NCBI GenBank assembly: GCA_017883235.1
Contig: JADGNY010000050.1
Location: 1-43,706 of the forward strand
DNA from: Thermoanaerobaculia bacterium
Lineage (GTDB): Bacteria > Acidobacteriota > Thermoanaerobaculia > Gp7-AA8
Direction of reading: 5' to 3'
Length of the DNA stretch: 43,706 nt
The notes below the pieces were generated by a model. The model worked only from the letters and a program-made list of their open reading frames with translations. It had not been told where the DNA came from and made no database searches. Below are positions 25,810 through 35,935 of the stretch, piece by piece; positions within the stretch are counted from its first letter, which is position 1, and each line of letters opens with the position of its first letter. A program made the position numbers and the translations under genes.

Positions 25810-28434
25810 TCACTTCCTCGCCAGCAGCCGCTCCGCTTCCTCCTTCCATCCGACGAACACGTTCAGCGGCTGGGTGGCGGGGGCGATGAGGCGGGTGGCG
25901 ACGAGGAGGCGGCCGTCGGGGGCGGCGTCGACGAAGGAGATCTCCTGATCGGTGGAGTAGATCCGGGTCGGAGGAGCGAAATCGATGGAGTCGCCGGTCG
26001 TCTTCACGGCCGCGGCGTAAACACCGCTGCCGGCGACGAAGTAGAGCTCGCGGCCGTCGCGGCTCCATGCAGGCGCGCGTCCGCTGTCGACTGACACGCG
26101 GATGCGGTCGGCGTGGTGATCGAAGGGGGCGACGTAGACCTCCTGCCGCCCGGAGTCGTCGGAGACGTAGGCCACCCAGCGCTGATCGGGCGAGATCCGC
26201 GCGCCTGATTCGCCGGCCGGCGTCTGCAGCCACGGCTTGCTGCTGCCGTCGCTGCTCGTAACGTAAATGTCGGAGCCGCTGGCCGGCTCGCCCGACGTGT
26301 AGAGGATGCTACCGTCGCGCATCCAATCGTCGACGCGCTGAATAGTGCCGGGCTTCGTGACCGGACGCTCTTCACCGCCGCCGAGCTGTTTCACGAACAC
26401 GCTCGGCGGGCCGTCGCGATTGGCGTTGAAGGCGATGGAACGTCCGTCGGGCGACCACACCGGCCGGCCGTGGTCGTGATCGGCGAAGGTGAGGCGGGTG
26501 AGCGACTTTCGCAGCAGGTCGGCGGTGTAGATGTCGCCGGTCAGCGTGCCGGCGGCGACGATGGCGGTGACGAGACGACTGCCATCGGGCGAGATGCGTC
26601 CCTGCACGTAGGCGGCGGGCGGAAGAGCCTCGCCGAGGACATGACCGGTTCGATCGACCCAGGTCAGGGCGGTGGACTGCTTCGCGTCGGCCCAGACCAA
26701 CTCGTCGCCGCCGGCGTCGTGCTGTGAGACGCCGGTGGGCGCGTAGAACAGGACGCCGTGGACGAGCGGCACGGCGTTGCCGGCGAGCTGAAAGCCCTTC
26801 TCGTCAAAGCGCTGCGCGAAGAGCGTTCCGTCGCGAACGAAGGTGAGCCAGGGGGCGTCGTATTGCGCGCGTCCGGCAACGTCGATCAGTTTGCGCGGAG
26901 CGCCGCCGGCGGTATCGACGATCCAAAGCGCCGTGCCGCTCTGGTCGATGGTGTTGAAAAAGAAATGATTCGTGGCTCCGATCGCCTGCGGCCCGCCGAC
27001 GTCGGTGCCCTCTTTCATGGCGAAGAGTTTGCGCGGCGTGCCGCCGCCGCTCGGGACGGCGAACATGCCGTGGCTGGTGGGAACCTGGGCGAAGACGATC
27101 GTGCCGTCGGACATCCAGGCCGCGCCAAGGCCGCCTGTGGTCGCGTCGCAGACCGTCTGCGGCGTCCCATCGTCGATTGAAACGGTCTTCAGCTTCGAAC
27201 CATCCAGGAATCCGATGGATCGGCCGTCGGGCGACCAGAACGGCCCCGAAACGAGGGTGGTCGATTCGAGCGGTTTGGCCACGCCGCGCCCGAGATGGTA
27301 GATCCACAACTGGCGCACATTCTTTGCGTCGCGCGCGGTGTAGGCGATCTTCGTTCCGTCGGGTGAGACGGCGATGGCCCCCGACGTGGTCGGCAAGGCG
27401 AAGCCGCCCCCAGCCGGCGGGGGAATCGAGAATCGCAGCGCGTGCATGACGGGCGCGGGACGGCGAAGCAGGGCCATTCCCAGGATGATGGCCAGGAGCA
27501 CGCTCACGCCGGCGACGGACCAGGCGGCCAGCGGACGTCGAGAGGTCGTCGTCACCACCGCCGGCTCTTCGCGCTCCGGGATCGAGCGCAGTTCGCTGGC
27601 GACATCCGCCGCGCACTGCCACCGCTCGTCAGGATCCTTGGCAAGGCACTTCATGATGAGCCGGTGCAGGGCTGCCGGCGCTATCGGCTGCAACTCTCCG
27701 ATCGGCGTGGGGTGCTCGGACATGATCTTGGTGATCAGGCTGGCCTGGCTCTTGGCGCTGAAGGCGCGCCGGCCGGTGGTCATTTCGTACAGCACAGTGC
27801 CGAGTGCGAAGATGTCCGTGCGGGCGTCGGTGGCTTCTCCTTCGAGCTGTTCAGGCGCCATGTACGGCAGCGTGCCGAGGATTGTGCCCTCGGCTGTAAG
27901 GGCCTCCTTCTCCACCCTGGTCTCCGCGTCAGGCGAGGTGGTCCCCATCTCCTCGGCCGCCTTGCGCGCCAGGCCGAAATCGAGCAGCTTCGGGCCGCTC
28001 TTCGTCAGCATGATGTTGGCGGGCTTGAGGTCGCGATGGACGATGCCGCTGTGGTGCGCTTTCGCGAGCGCGCCGGCGACGGCGGCGCCGATGCGCAGCA
28101 CGGCATCGAGCGGCAGCGGGCCTTTGCCGATACGATCGCTGAGCGCCTCGCCGTCGATGAGCTCCATCACCAGGTACTCGGTGCCGTTCTCGCTACCGAC
28201 GTCGAAGAGCGTGCAGATGTTCGGGTGGTTGAGCGCGGAGATGGCGCGAGCCTCTCGCTCGAAGCGCTCGCGCCCGCTCGATGTCGCGGAAACGTGCTGC
28301 GGCAGGACCTTCAGAGCGACGGTGCGGTCGAGGCGCGTGTCGCGCGCGCGGTAAACCTCCCCCATCCCGCCGGCTCCGATGAGCGAAACGACTTCATACG
28401 GCCCGAGCCGCGTACCGGGAGAGAGGGCGGTCAT
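25810..28434 (-). CDS. Membrane Ser/Thr protein kinase with C-terminal PD40/WD40-like propeller (second copy)
   Basis: An 874-residue relative of the 3390-5972 product with the same plan. Kinase domain about 12-280: GAGGMGEVY, Lys42 (VALK), HRDLKPAN with Asp135, DFG at 152-154, MAPEQ. A membrane segment (about 303-325, WSVAGVSVLLAIILGMALL) leads to a propeller of about 530 residues with repeated VSPDGTKI, WSPDGRSI and ISPDQRW motifs. All catalytic residues are present. The overall sequence differs enough from the first copy that they are old paralogues. A TATAGT box lies 12 bases before the start codon, which implies a leader of only a few bases. The two following genes on this strand (upstream in transcription) encode secreted propellers, but the intergenic gap of 84 bases makes co-transcription uncertain. 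Confidence 0.93.
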   Translation of the reverse strand: MTALSPGTRLGPYEVVSLIGAGGMGEVYRARDTRLDRTVALKVLPQHVSATSSGRERFEREARAISALNHPNICTLFDVGSENGTEYLVMELIDGEALSDRIGKGPLPLDAVLRIGAAVAGALAKAHHSGIVHRDLKPANIMLTKSGPKLLDFGLARKAAEEMGTTSPDAETRVEKEALTAEGTILGTLPYMAPEQLEGEATDARTDIFALGTVLYEMTTGRRAFSAKSQASLITKIMSEHPTPIGELQPIAPAALHRLIMKCLAKDPDERWQCAADVASELRSIPEREEPAVVTTTSRRPLAAWSVAGVSVLLAIILGMALLRRPAPVMHALRFSIPPPAGGGFALPTTSGAIAVSPDGTKIAYTARDAKNVRQLWIYHLGRGVAKPLESTTLVSGPFWSPDGRSIGFLDGSKLKTVSIDDGTPQTVCDATTGGLGAAWMSDGTIVFAQVPTSHGMFAVPSGGGTPRKLFAMKEGTDVGGPQAIGATNHFFFNTIDQSGTALWIVDTAGGAPRKLIDVAGRAQYDAPWLTFVRDGTLFAQRFDEKGFQLAGNAVPLVHGVLFYAPTGVSQHDAGGDELVWADAKQSTALTWVDRTGHVLGEALPPAAYVQGRISPDGSRLVTAIVAAGTLTGDIYTADLLRKSLTRLTFADHDHGRPVWSPDGRSIAFNANRDGPPSVFVKQLGGGEERPVTKPGTIQRVDDWMRDGSILYTSGEPASGSDIYVTSSDGSSKPWLQTPAGESGARISPDQRWVAYVSDDSGRQEVYVAPFDHHADRIRVSVDSGRAPAWSRDGRELYFVAGSGVYAAAVKTTGDSIDFAPPTRIYSTDQEISFVDAAPDGRLLVATRLIAPATQPLNVFVGWKEEAERLLARK

Positions 28435-28518
28435 GCGTTCAGGAGACTATACACGGGACGTTCGGAGGGGAGTTTCGATCGGCGGAGCCGAGTCACGTTT
28501 CGCGCAATGAGTGGCCGC

Positions 28519-29598
28519 CTACGGCATTTCGAACCGCTTGACCAGCGTTGGCTTGCCATTGGGCGCGAGCTGGTCTGTGTCATAGAGCAGCACGCTCACG
28601 CCATCGATGCCGAGGGCGGCCCATCTTCCGTCCGCGCTCGCAGCAAACGAGGTCATCATGCGAGCGTCGAGGTCTTCGCGGGCTCCGATCGCCCAGCGAA
28701 CGCCACGATCCGAGTACCCCGTGACACCCGAGGAGCTGTAGCAGAGACGCCGGCCCTTTCCAAACTCTGAGCAAGCGCCCTGGTACTCGACGTCGAAGCC
28801 CGATCTCTCCTCCGAAGTGTCATCGAGGCGCAACGAACGCTTGATTTTACTGGGGAGCTTTGTTGCCTCCAGGATTTCCACGAACTCCAGATTGCCCTCG
28901 ATCTCATGCGCGTACGGCCCCTCCATTCTCGCGCGGTCCGTAAAGTTCGTCCGGGCTACGATCGAGCCATCATCGAGGTCGCAGACACAGAACTGCCACC
29001 CGAGCTTATCGTCCTGGCAGGACCCTTTGATCAGCGCATACCGGCCATCGCTCGAGAGCGACAAGTTGGTGCGGTCGACGCTTTTCACGGCCGTGATGGC
29101 GGGACCGACCTGCTTCCCACCGCCCTCGCCCAATGACCATTGAGTGAGGCCGCCCTTTGGCTGCCAGACCACCAGCCGCTCTTCGGTTGGGTGGAGCTCG
29201 TAAGCCATCGAGGCGTCGTCGAGGATCAGCCGCGATTCTCCGGTGACGGTATTCCACACGCGGACTGAGCCTTCGACGTGGAAACTACCTGCGTGAAAGA
29301 AGACGGCGAGAAATTTGCCGTTGGGCGATGTCTTGATCGTTTCAACAGGCACTTTGGCAGGGCCCTCGAGCTTCTGGACGACCTCCATCTCCGGGTATCG
29401 CAGGAGTACCGCGGATCGGCCGCGCTCAGCCGCCACCAGAAAGGGCTGCCCTACGACGAAAAAAAGATAGGGGTCGTTTCCGCCGCGCCAGAGGACCATC
29501 TTCCGTCTCTTCCCGGCCCCTTCAGCCGCTCCCGTCATGGCTAAGATTCCGAGGGCTACGAGCAGGGCGATGGGCTTCAACTGTTTCTTGCTGAGCAT
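28519..29598 (-). CDS. Secreted WD40-like beta-propeller protein
   Basis: A 359-residue protein with a signal peptide (PIALLVALGILAMTGAAEG). Repeats of the WD40/YVTN kind follow: TIKTSPNGKFLAVFF, then VRVWNTVTGESRLI, LSLSSDGRYALIKG, CVCDLDDGSIVA, and FAASADGRWAALGIDG. This is a propeller in the periplasm or on the surface, with no catalytic motif. GGAG eight bases before ATG 29598 fixes the start. The gene lies 27 bases after 29625-30548 in transcription order, and the two products resemble each other in layout and in the ending (L-x-K-F-x-x-(M/I)-P), so they are diverged tandem paralogues in one operon. Function unknown. Confidence 0.75.
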   Translation of the reverse strand: MLSKKQLKPIALLVALGILAMTGAAEGAGKRRKMVLWRGGNDPYLFFVVGQPFLVAAERGRSAVLLRYPEMEVVQKLEGPAKVPVETIKTSPNGKFLAVFFHAGSFHVEGSVRVWNTVTGESRLILDDASMAYELHPTEERLVVWQPKGGLTQWSLGEGGGKQVGPAITAVKSVDRTNLSLSSDGRYALIKGSCQDDKLGWQFCVCDLDDGSIVARTNFTDRARMEGPYAHEIEGNLEFVEILEATKLPSKIKRSLRLDDTSEERSGFDVEYQGACSEFGKGRRLCYSSSGVTGYSDRGVRWAIGAREDLDARMMTSFAASADGRWAALGIDGVSVLLYDTDQLAPNGKPTLVKRFEMP

Positions 29599-29624
29599 GT
29601 TGGCAACTCCGTTCGCGCGATGAC

Positions 29625-30548
29625 TCAGGGAATGCGAATGAACTTCTCCAGGGCGGGGCCGTCCGGCGTGACCCGGTAGAGATAGAGTCGCTTCTGGTAA
29701 GTCGAAGTGCTTGTTTTCCATCGACCGTCCGGGCTGACGGCCATGAGCTGGTCTCCAGGGGCCGAGCGGCTGCCTGGGTACGACCGTTGCTGACCGCGCT
29801 GTTGGACAAACATCTTTCCCACCACATGCAGGTCGCCTGTCTTGAGAAAGCAAATGTCATAGGCCGGCGGGTTTGCGAGGTCGTCGAGCATCACCAGGAT
29901 CCGGGCGTCCTCCAGGTAGACCAGATCGACCGGAGGGCCGTTTTTCGATTCATTGAAGATCTGCCCGCGGGATCCTGCGGCCACTACATTCTTCTCGTCG
30001 ATCGCGTAGAAGCAGACGTCGCCGCTGACGGAGCCTGAGCTGCAGGAGCCGAAGATGATGAGGTCATGGCCGTCGGGTGACGCGGCCATGCGCTCGACGT
30101 TCTTGACGGCCTCGACAACGCCCACCTCGCGACCTTGTTTCACATCCCAGATGGTCAGGTTCTTTTGATAGATGAAGAGAGTGTCGGTGCCGGGACGGAA
30201 GAGGTAGACCAGAGCAGGGTCGTGGGCGACGGGAACGGAAGCTTGCGCTTCACTGCTTTGCAGGTCCCAGATCCGAAGGTCTCCCGCTCCATCGTCAGCG
30301 GCGAGCCACCGGCCGCTCGGCGAGACGGCCGCGCTTCTGAGGCGGCGTCCGGGTTCGATGGGAAAGGAGTGGACCTCTTTCATATCGGGGACGCTTAGCA
30401 CCTTGACGCCGTCGCGATGCGAGGCGACGACGAGCCGGCTGTCGTTCGTAAAGGCGACAAAGAACGTGACGGGATCGTCGGACGACATCAAGGCTGCAGG
30501 CCACGCACACAAGAGGAACAGCATGGTGAGAGTTGCACGACGCTTCAC
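29625..30548 (-). CDS. Secreted WD40-like beta-propeller protein, tandem paralogue
   Basis: A 307-residue protein with a signal peptide (ATLTMLFLLCAWPAALMSS). Propeller repeats: FVAFTNDSRLVVASHRDG, AAVSPSGRWLAADDG, DLRIWDLQSS, NLTIWDVKQGRE, MAASPDGHDLIIFG and MAVSPDGRWKTS. It ends LEKFIRIP, very like the VKRFEMP end of the next gene. GTG 30548 is chosen since GGAGGAA lies six bases upstream; a TTG 15 bases earlier lies inside that ribosome binding site. It is the first gene of the pair. No enzyme motif is seen; a role in binding a partner is likely by fold only. Confidence 0.75.
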   Translation of the reverse strand: MKRRATLTMLFLLCAWPAALMSSDDPVTFFVAFTNDSRLVVASHRDGVKVLSVPDMKEVHSFPIEPGRRLRSAAVSPSGRWLAADDGAGDLRIWDLQSSEAQASVPVAHDPALVYLFRPGTDTLFIYQKNLTIWDVKQGREVGVVEAVKNVERMAASPDGHDLIIFGSCSSGSVSGDVCFYAIDEKNVVAAGSRGQIFNESKNGPPVDLVYLEDARILVMLDDLANPPAYDICFLKTGDLHVVGKMFVQQRGQQRSYPGSRSAPGDQLMAVSPDGRWKTSTSTYQKRLYLYRVTPDGPALEKFIRIP

Positions 30549-30582
30549 TGTTGCTTCCTCCAATATCGCTCAGGGCGATCGG

Positions 30583-33021
30583 TCAGTTTGTCTTGGCTAA
30601 CCCCGTCACTCGCAGCCCGTCATGGCTACTGGCCTTCGCGCCTTCCAGGGAACCGGGCGTGACCGGAGATGCCTCCGTCGCGGTCAAGCTCACGGTGGTG
30701 ATGCTCGTCTTCACCCCGTCGGAGGCGGTGAGCTGGAAGACGTAGAGATCGGCGACGTCGGGGATGAACGAAGGATTCCGCATCGAGGCGGAGGAAAGCG
30801 CACTGCGCGAGCCCGCCGGCTGCCGGACGATGCGCCATCGCCAGCTCGTCGCGGTTTGCGGATAGGTGCCGAGCTGTCGCATCCCGCCGACCGCGCCGGT
30901 GGCGATATCGATGGTGGCGACGTCGGCAAGTGCCGGCCTTCCGATGCGGATCTTGTTGTTACCCGTGTCAGCGACGTAGACATTTCCGCTGCGGTCGGTC
31001 GCCACTCCCATGGGGCTGTTGAAGCGCGCGACGCTGCCTGTGCCATCCTCGCTGCCAACGTGGCGCAGCGAAGAGGCCAGGGTCGTCACGACGCCAGCTG
31101 GAGTGATCTTTCGGATCGTGGCGTTGTCCCTTTCGGCCACGTAGACGTTTCCGCCGCCGTCGGTCGCTACGCTCATCGGAAAGTTGAAGCGCGCGGCGCT
31201 GCCGGTTCCATCTACGTAATCGAGGAGACGTGCCGAACCGGCCAGGGTCGTCACGATCCCCGCCGGGGTGATCTTTCGGATCGTGCTGTTGAAGTCCTCG
31301 GCCACATAGATGTTGCCGCCGCTGTCGGTTGCCACAGCCGTGGGGCGGCTGAAGCGCGCTACGCTGCGGGTTCCGTCCGCACTGCCATCGAGGCCCGCTG
31401 AGCCCGCGAGTGTCGTCACCATACCCTTCGGCGTGATTTTTCGGATGGTGTAGTTATCCCTGTCGGCTACATACACATCCCCAGCCCTGTCGGTTGCCAC
31501 ACCCGTAGGATATTGGAAGTGCGCCGCGCTGCCCGGTCGCTGCGCGCTACCGGTGGGATCCGTCGTCGCCGAGCCGGGAAGTGTCGTCACGACTCCCGCC
31601 GGAGTGATCTTTCGGATACTGTTGTTGAATTGGTCGGCGACGTAGACGTTTCCGTCGCTGTCGGTCGCCACTCCCGCGGGAGTGAAGAAGCGCGCGGCGC
31701 TGCCGGTTCCATCCGCACTTCCGCCAGCGTTGCCCGGCGAACCCGCGAGAGTCGTCACCACTCCGGCCGGGGTGATCTTTCGGATCGTGTCATTGCGTTG
31801 GTCGGCCACATAGACGTTCCCGGCGCTGTCGGCGGCCAGCGCGACAGGAGAATTGAAGCGCGCGGCGCTGCCGGTTCCGTCCGCGCTGCCTATGGGGCTC
31901 GGCGAACCCGCGAGAGTCGTCACTACCCCGGCCGGCGTGATTTTTCGGATGGTGTCGTAGTCGCTGTCAGCGACATAGATGCTCCCGTCGCTGTCGGTCG
32001 CAAGTGCAGTGGGAGACCTGAATCGCGCTGCATCGCCGGTTCCATCTTTGCTGCCTGAACGAGCCTTCGCTGAGCCGGCCAGTGTGGTCACCTCTCCCGC
32101 CGGCGTGATCTTCCGAATCGTGCCGCTCACGGAGTCGGCCACGTAGACGTTCCCGCCGCTGTCGGTCGCCAGCCCGGTGGGAGAGTGGAAGCGCGCTGCG
32201 CTGCCGGTTCCATCGTCGCTGCCTGCGGGAGCCGTCGCCGAGCCGGCGAGTGTCGTCACCACGCCGGCCTGCGTGATCTTCCGGATGGTGCGGTTCTCGC
32301 TGTCAGCGATATAGACGTTTCCGCCGCTGTCGGTCGCCATTCCTGTGGGAGAGTGGAAGCGGGCGGTGCTGCCCGTTGCATCGGCGTAGCCCCCGAGGCC
32401 CGCCGAGCCCGCGAGAGTGGTCACGATTCCTGCCGGGGTGACCTTGCGGATCGTGTTGTTGAACTGGTCGGCCACGTAGATGTTCCCGTCGCTGTCGGTT
32501 GTCACTCCCGTGGGAGAGTGGAAGCGCGCGGCGCTGCCGGTGCCATCCGCGCTACCGGCGGGAGACGACGCCGAGCCAGCCAGCGTCGTCACGACCCTCC
32601 CCTGGGTGATCTTTCGGATCGTGTTGTTGGATGTGTCGGCGACGTAGACATTCCCGCCGCTGTCGGTCGCCACTCCAAAGGGAGCGACGAAGCGCGCTGC
32701 GCTGCCGGTTCCATCGTCGTTGCCCATGAGGTTGGCGCAGCCAGCGAGAGTCGTTACGACTCCCGCCGGGGTGATCATTCGAATCGTGTGGTTGATCTGG
32801 TCGGCGACGTAGACGTTGCCTCGGCTGTCGGTTGCCACTCCTCGAGGATTGTTGAAGCGTGCGTCACTACCGGCTCCGTCCGCCGATGCCGGGCCGCCCG
32901 CCGGCCCTGCGAGCGTGGTGAAAGTCAGTGGTTGGGCGTGGACCGTGAACGTGGTCGCCGCAAGAACGCAGCACCCGCTCAGAACGCGGAATGTGAACCG
33001 CCCGAGGTTGCGTAACATCAT
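30583..33021 (-). CDS. Secreted NHL-repeat protein, 12 repeats plus Ig/PKD-like end
   Basis: About 812 residues. Signal peptide (VLSGCCVLAATTFTVHAQ), then twelve repeats of 54-56 residues with the consensus G-V-A-T-D-S-x-G-N-V-Y-V-A-D, then N-x-T-I-R-K-I-T-P-A-G-V-V-T-T-L-A-G-S, then D-G-T-G-S-A-A-R-F. These are NHL beta-propeller blades; twelve would close two six-bladed propellers. The last repeat ends N-N-K-I-R-I-G-R-P-A-L, a cap shared by all three paralogues, followed by a beta domain of about 90 residues (TSWRWRIVRQPAG, DLYVFQLTASDGVKTSITTV) of Ig/PKD type. ATG 33021 or the adjacent ATG 33018 is the start, behind AAGGA. The very even repeats point to recent duplication. It is likely a surface binding protein; the ligand is unknown. 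Confidence 0.85.
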   Translation of the reverse strand: MMLRNLGRFTFRVLSGCCVLAATTFTVHAQPLTFTTLAGPAGGPASADGAGSDARFNNPRGVATDSRGNVYVADQINHTIRMITPAGVVTTLAGCANLMGNDDGTGSAARFVAPFGVATDSGGNVYVADTSNNTIRKITQGRVVTTLAGSASSPAGSADGTGSAARFHSPTGVTTDSDGNIYVADQFNNTIRKVTPAGIVTTLAGSAGLGGYADATGSTARFHSPTGMATDSGGNVYIADSENRTIRKITQAGVVTTLAGSATAPAGSDDGTGSAARFHSPTGLATDSGGNVYVADSVSGTIRKITPAGEVTTLAGSAKARSGSKDGTGDAARFRSPTALATDSDGSIYVADSDYDTIRKITPAGVVTTLAGSPSPIGSADGTGSAARFNSPVALAADSAGNVYVADQRNDTIRKITPAGVVTTLAGSPGNAGGSADGTGSAARFFTPAGVATDSDGNVYVADQFNNSIRKITPAGVVTTLPGSATTDPTGSAQRPGSAAHFQYPTGVATDRAGDVYVADRDNYTIRKITPKGMVTTLAGSAGLDGSADGTRSVARFSRPTAVATDSGGNIYVAEDFNSTIRKITPAGIVTTLAGSARLLDYVDGTGSAARFNFPMSVATDGGGNVYVAERDNATIRKITPAGVVTTLASSLRHVGSEDGTGSVARFNSPMGVATDRSGNVYVADTGNNKIRIGRPALADVATIDIATGAVGGMRQLGTYPQTATSWRWRIVRQPAGSRSALSSASMRNPSFIPDVADLYVFQLTASDGVKTSITTVSLTATEASPVTPGSLEGAKASSHDGLRVTGLAKTN

Positions 33022-33027
33022 CGTCCT

Positions 33028-33047
33028 TCCCCCTGTATGGATGGACC
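33028..33047 (-). promoter_or_regulatory. Shared leader motif of the NHL genes, copy 1
   Basis: Read on the minus strand this is GGTCCATCC followed by ATACAGGGGGA, ending seven bases before the start codon. The same block precedes the other two NHL genes (35912-35931 and 37809-37827), and its CAGGGGGA core precedes the small lipoprotein-like gene at 36583. It includes the ribosome binding site but is longer than one, so it may be a binding site for a regulator or small RNA, or just a trace of duplication. Confidence 0.5.
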
Positions 33048-33558
33048 TGCATTTTTCGCGAACTGAATAGCGTAGTTCCCGCACTCCCTTTTCGCAAGCC
33101 GGACTGTGCCGGCCACACCACGCGCACGCGTGCTGAGCAAAGACGGCCCATCTTCCGCGGCACCCACCAAAGGCTTTGGGCGCTGTCGGGTGCACGCCGA
33201 AGCTTTCGGGGCAACCCGCGCTACGCGGTGCGCAGAATGATGTCGTCGGGCGGTTGCCCGCTGGACCGGTTCACCGCGCCCTGGCCGGCGACGAACTGGA
33301 ATCCGCTTCGATGCCGCGAAGATCGCCGAGGCCCTCGCGATCGGGGCCGAGAATGCTCGCGGCGAGGCCGTGGATCAGGAACTGATTCGGCGCGAGGTCG
33401 AGGTCCTTCGATGCCGTTCCTCCACACTGCAGCCTCGAGCCCGCCGGGAACGAGAATCGAGGCATGATCGGCACGGGCGCGCTGCTGCCCGCTCGTCTCC
33501 GGTCCGAACTTCGTGCGGAAGGTAACCAGGGCGGCGCGAGCAACGTTGTCCGTCACGG
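33048..33558. other. Gene-free stretch between NHL genes with degraded coding-like DNA
   Basis: About 510 bases without a gene I can support. Several frames on both strands stay open for 60-100 codons, and pieces look coding-like, such as VARAALVTFRTKFG and ILVPGGLEAAVWRN on the minus strand, and FDAAKIAEALAIGAENARGE on the plus strand, but no frame has a start, a full domain and a stop together. It may hold the remains of a gene. At its left edge (33551-33572) there is a block GTCACGGCT(T)AGTGACCTACCG that recurs after the third NHL gene (36750-36771). Confidence 0.4.
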
Positions 33559-35908
33559 CTAGTGACCTACCGCGCGGTGTCTGGGACCGGGTTTGACCGA
33601 AGTTGCCGTCAACTCCACGTTCGTGATGCTCGTCTTCACTCCGTCGGAAGCGGTGAGCTGGAAGATGTAGAGGTCGGCCACGTCGGGGGTAAAGACGGGA
33701 TTGCGGATCGAGGTGGAGGAGAGCTGTACCGCTGAGGCGGCGGGCTGACGAATCAGAGTCCATTGCCAGCTCGTGGCGGTCTGCGGAGATGTGCTGAGCT
33801 GGCGCGTCGTGGCGATGGCTCCGGTAGGAAAGTCGATCACGGCGGTGTCTGAGAGCGCTGGTCTGCCGATGCGGATCTTGTTGTTGAACGAGTCGGCTAC
33901 ATAGACGTTCCCAAGGCTGTCGGTCGCCACTCCATCGAAAAAGTCGCCACCGGACACTGCCATGGGTGAATAGAAGCGCGCGACGCTGCCGGTTCCATCC
34001 TCGTTGCCCGAGAGCGCGCTCGACGAGCCGGCCAGCGTCGTCACCACCCCAGCCGGCGTGATCTTCCGAATCGTTGCGCCAAACAGGTCCACCACATAGA
34101 GGTTTCCGCCGCTGTCAGTCGCCAATCCAGCGGGAAAGCTGATGCCTGCGGCGGCCATGGTGGTTACCACGCCATCCGGCGTGACCTTTCGCATCTTGAA
34201 CTGGTCGGATACATAGACGTTTCCGCCGCCGTCGGCCGCTACTCCTGTAGGATTTTCGAAGCGTGCGACACTGCCTGTTCCATCCACACTGCCGGAGAGA
34301 CCCGCCGAGCCGGCCAGGGTCGTCACAACCCCCGCCGACGTGATCTTCCGGATCGTCTTGTTGAGCGAATCGGCCACATAGACGTTCCCGCCGCTGTCGG
34401 TCGCTACCCCCGCGAGAACGTTGAAGCGGGCCGCGCTGCCAGTCCCATCCGCGCTACCGGAGGGATCCGTCGCCGAGCCGGCCAGGGTCGTCACCACTCC
34501 CGCCGGGGTGACCTTCCGGAGCGTGTAGCCGTCGGCCACATAGAGGTTCCCGGCGCTGTCGGTCGCCACTCCCTCGGGAGAGCCAAAGCGTGCAGCGCTT
34601 CCGGTTCCATTGGCAAAGCCGGGAACGCCCGCCAGGCCAGCCAGTGTCGTCACCACCCCCGCCGGGGTGATCTTCCGGATCGTGGAGTTGTCCGAGTCGG
34701 CCACATAGACGTTTCCGCTGCTGTCGGCCGCCAAACCTCGAGGAGTGGAGAAGCGCACGGCAGTGCCGGTACCATCCGTGCTGCCAGAGGGGCCCGCCGA
34801 GCCGGCCAGCGTGTTCACGACGCCTGCCGGAGTGATCTTCCGGATCGCGTAACCGTCGGCCACATAGACGTTCCAGCCGCTGTCGGTCGCCACTCCCTCG
34901 GGAAAGAAAAAGCGCGCGGCGCTGCCGGTTCCATCCGCGCTGCCAAAGAGGCTAGCCGAGCCCGCGAGAGTCGTCACGACGCCGCCCGCGGTGATCTTCC
35001 GGATCGTGGAGTTCCCGTAGTCGGCCACATAGACCGTTCCCGCCGCTGCCGGTCGCCACTCCAACTGGATTGTTGAAGCGGGCGGCGCTGCCGGTTCCAT
35101 CCGCACTGCCGTAGACGCTGGCCGAGCCGGCCATAGTTGTCACCACTCCCGCCGGGGTGATCTTCCGGATGGTGTTGTTTCCCCTGTCGACCACATAGAC
35201 GTTCCCGCCGCTGTCGGTCGCCACTCCCGTAGGATCGTTGAAGCGCGCGGCACTGCCGGTTCCGTCCGCGCTACCACTGTGGCCCGCCGAGCCCGCGACA
35301 GTCGTCACCACTCCGGCCGGAGTGATCTTCCGGATGATGTCGCTGAAGCTGTCGGCCACATAGACGTTCCCGCTGCTGTCGATCCCCACTCCAAAGGGAC
35401 CGTCGAAACGAGCGGCGCTGCCGGTTCCGTCCGCGCTATCGGAGAAATCCGTCGCCGAGCCGGCCAGCGTCGTCACCACCCCCGCCGGGGTAATTTTTCG
35501 GATCGTGGAGTTCAACAGGTCGGCCACATAGACGTTCCCTCCACTGTCGATCGCCAAGCCCCTCGGGAAGTGAAAGCGTGCGGCGCTACCGGTTCCATCC
35601 GCGCGACCGGGCTGGCCCGTCGAGCCGGCCAGGGTCGTCACCACCCCCGCCGCGGTGATCTTCCGGATCGTATGGCGATCGGAGTCCGCCACATACGCGT
35701 TCCCGGCGCCGTCGATCGCCACGCTCATGGGATTCGTGAAGCGCGCAGCGCTGCCGGTGCCATCCACCGACCCCGGGCCGCCCGACGGTCCGGCGAAGGT
35801 GGTGAAAGTCAGTGGCTGGGCGTGTACAGTGAACGCTGACAGCGCGAGAACGCAGCATAAGCTCAGCACGCGGAACGTGAACCGCTTGAGGTTGCTCAGC
35901 TTGATCAT
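33559..35908 (-). pseudogene. Secreted NHL-repeat protein with a +1 frameshift (12 repeats)
   Basis: Two overlapping frames together encode one NHL protein of about 782 residues. The first part runs from ATG 35908 (signal peptide VLSLCCVLALSAFTVHAQ) through four and a half repeats, then goes out of frame; the second continues the fifth repeat at T-V-Y-V-A-D-Y-G-N-S and runs to TAG at 33559. The cause is one extra C at 35034/35035: this copy reads AGACCGTTCC where all other repeats read AGACGTTCC. The full protein would have twelve repeats (two of them shortened), the N-N-K-I-R-I-G-R-P-A-L cap and an Ig/PKD-like end, as in the neighbours. It is either a recent pseudogene or an assembly error. 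A truncated protein would hold fewer than five blades. Confidence 0.8.
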
Positions 35909-35911
35909 TTC

Positions 35912-35931
35912 TCCCCCTGTCCGGATGGACC
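35912..35931 (-). promoter_or_regulatory. Shared leader motif of the NHL genes, copy 2
   Basis: On the minus strand GGTCCATCC followed by GGACAGGGGGA, ending four bases before ATG 35908. It differs from copy 1 in only two positions over 20. Confidence 0.5.
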
Positions 35932-35935
35932 GAGA

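Noticed and set aside
30622-32058. Plus-strand frames across the NHL genes with regular repeats
   Set aside because: They are the complement of NHL repeats; the minus strand has signal peptides, NHL consensus and ribosome binding sites.
33196-33558. Protein-coding gene between the first two NHL genes
   Set aside because: Open frames exist on both strands, but none combines a start, ribosome binding site and recognisable domain; treated as degraded DNA.
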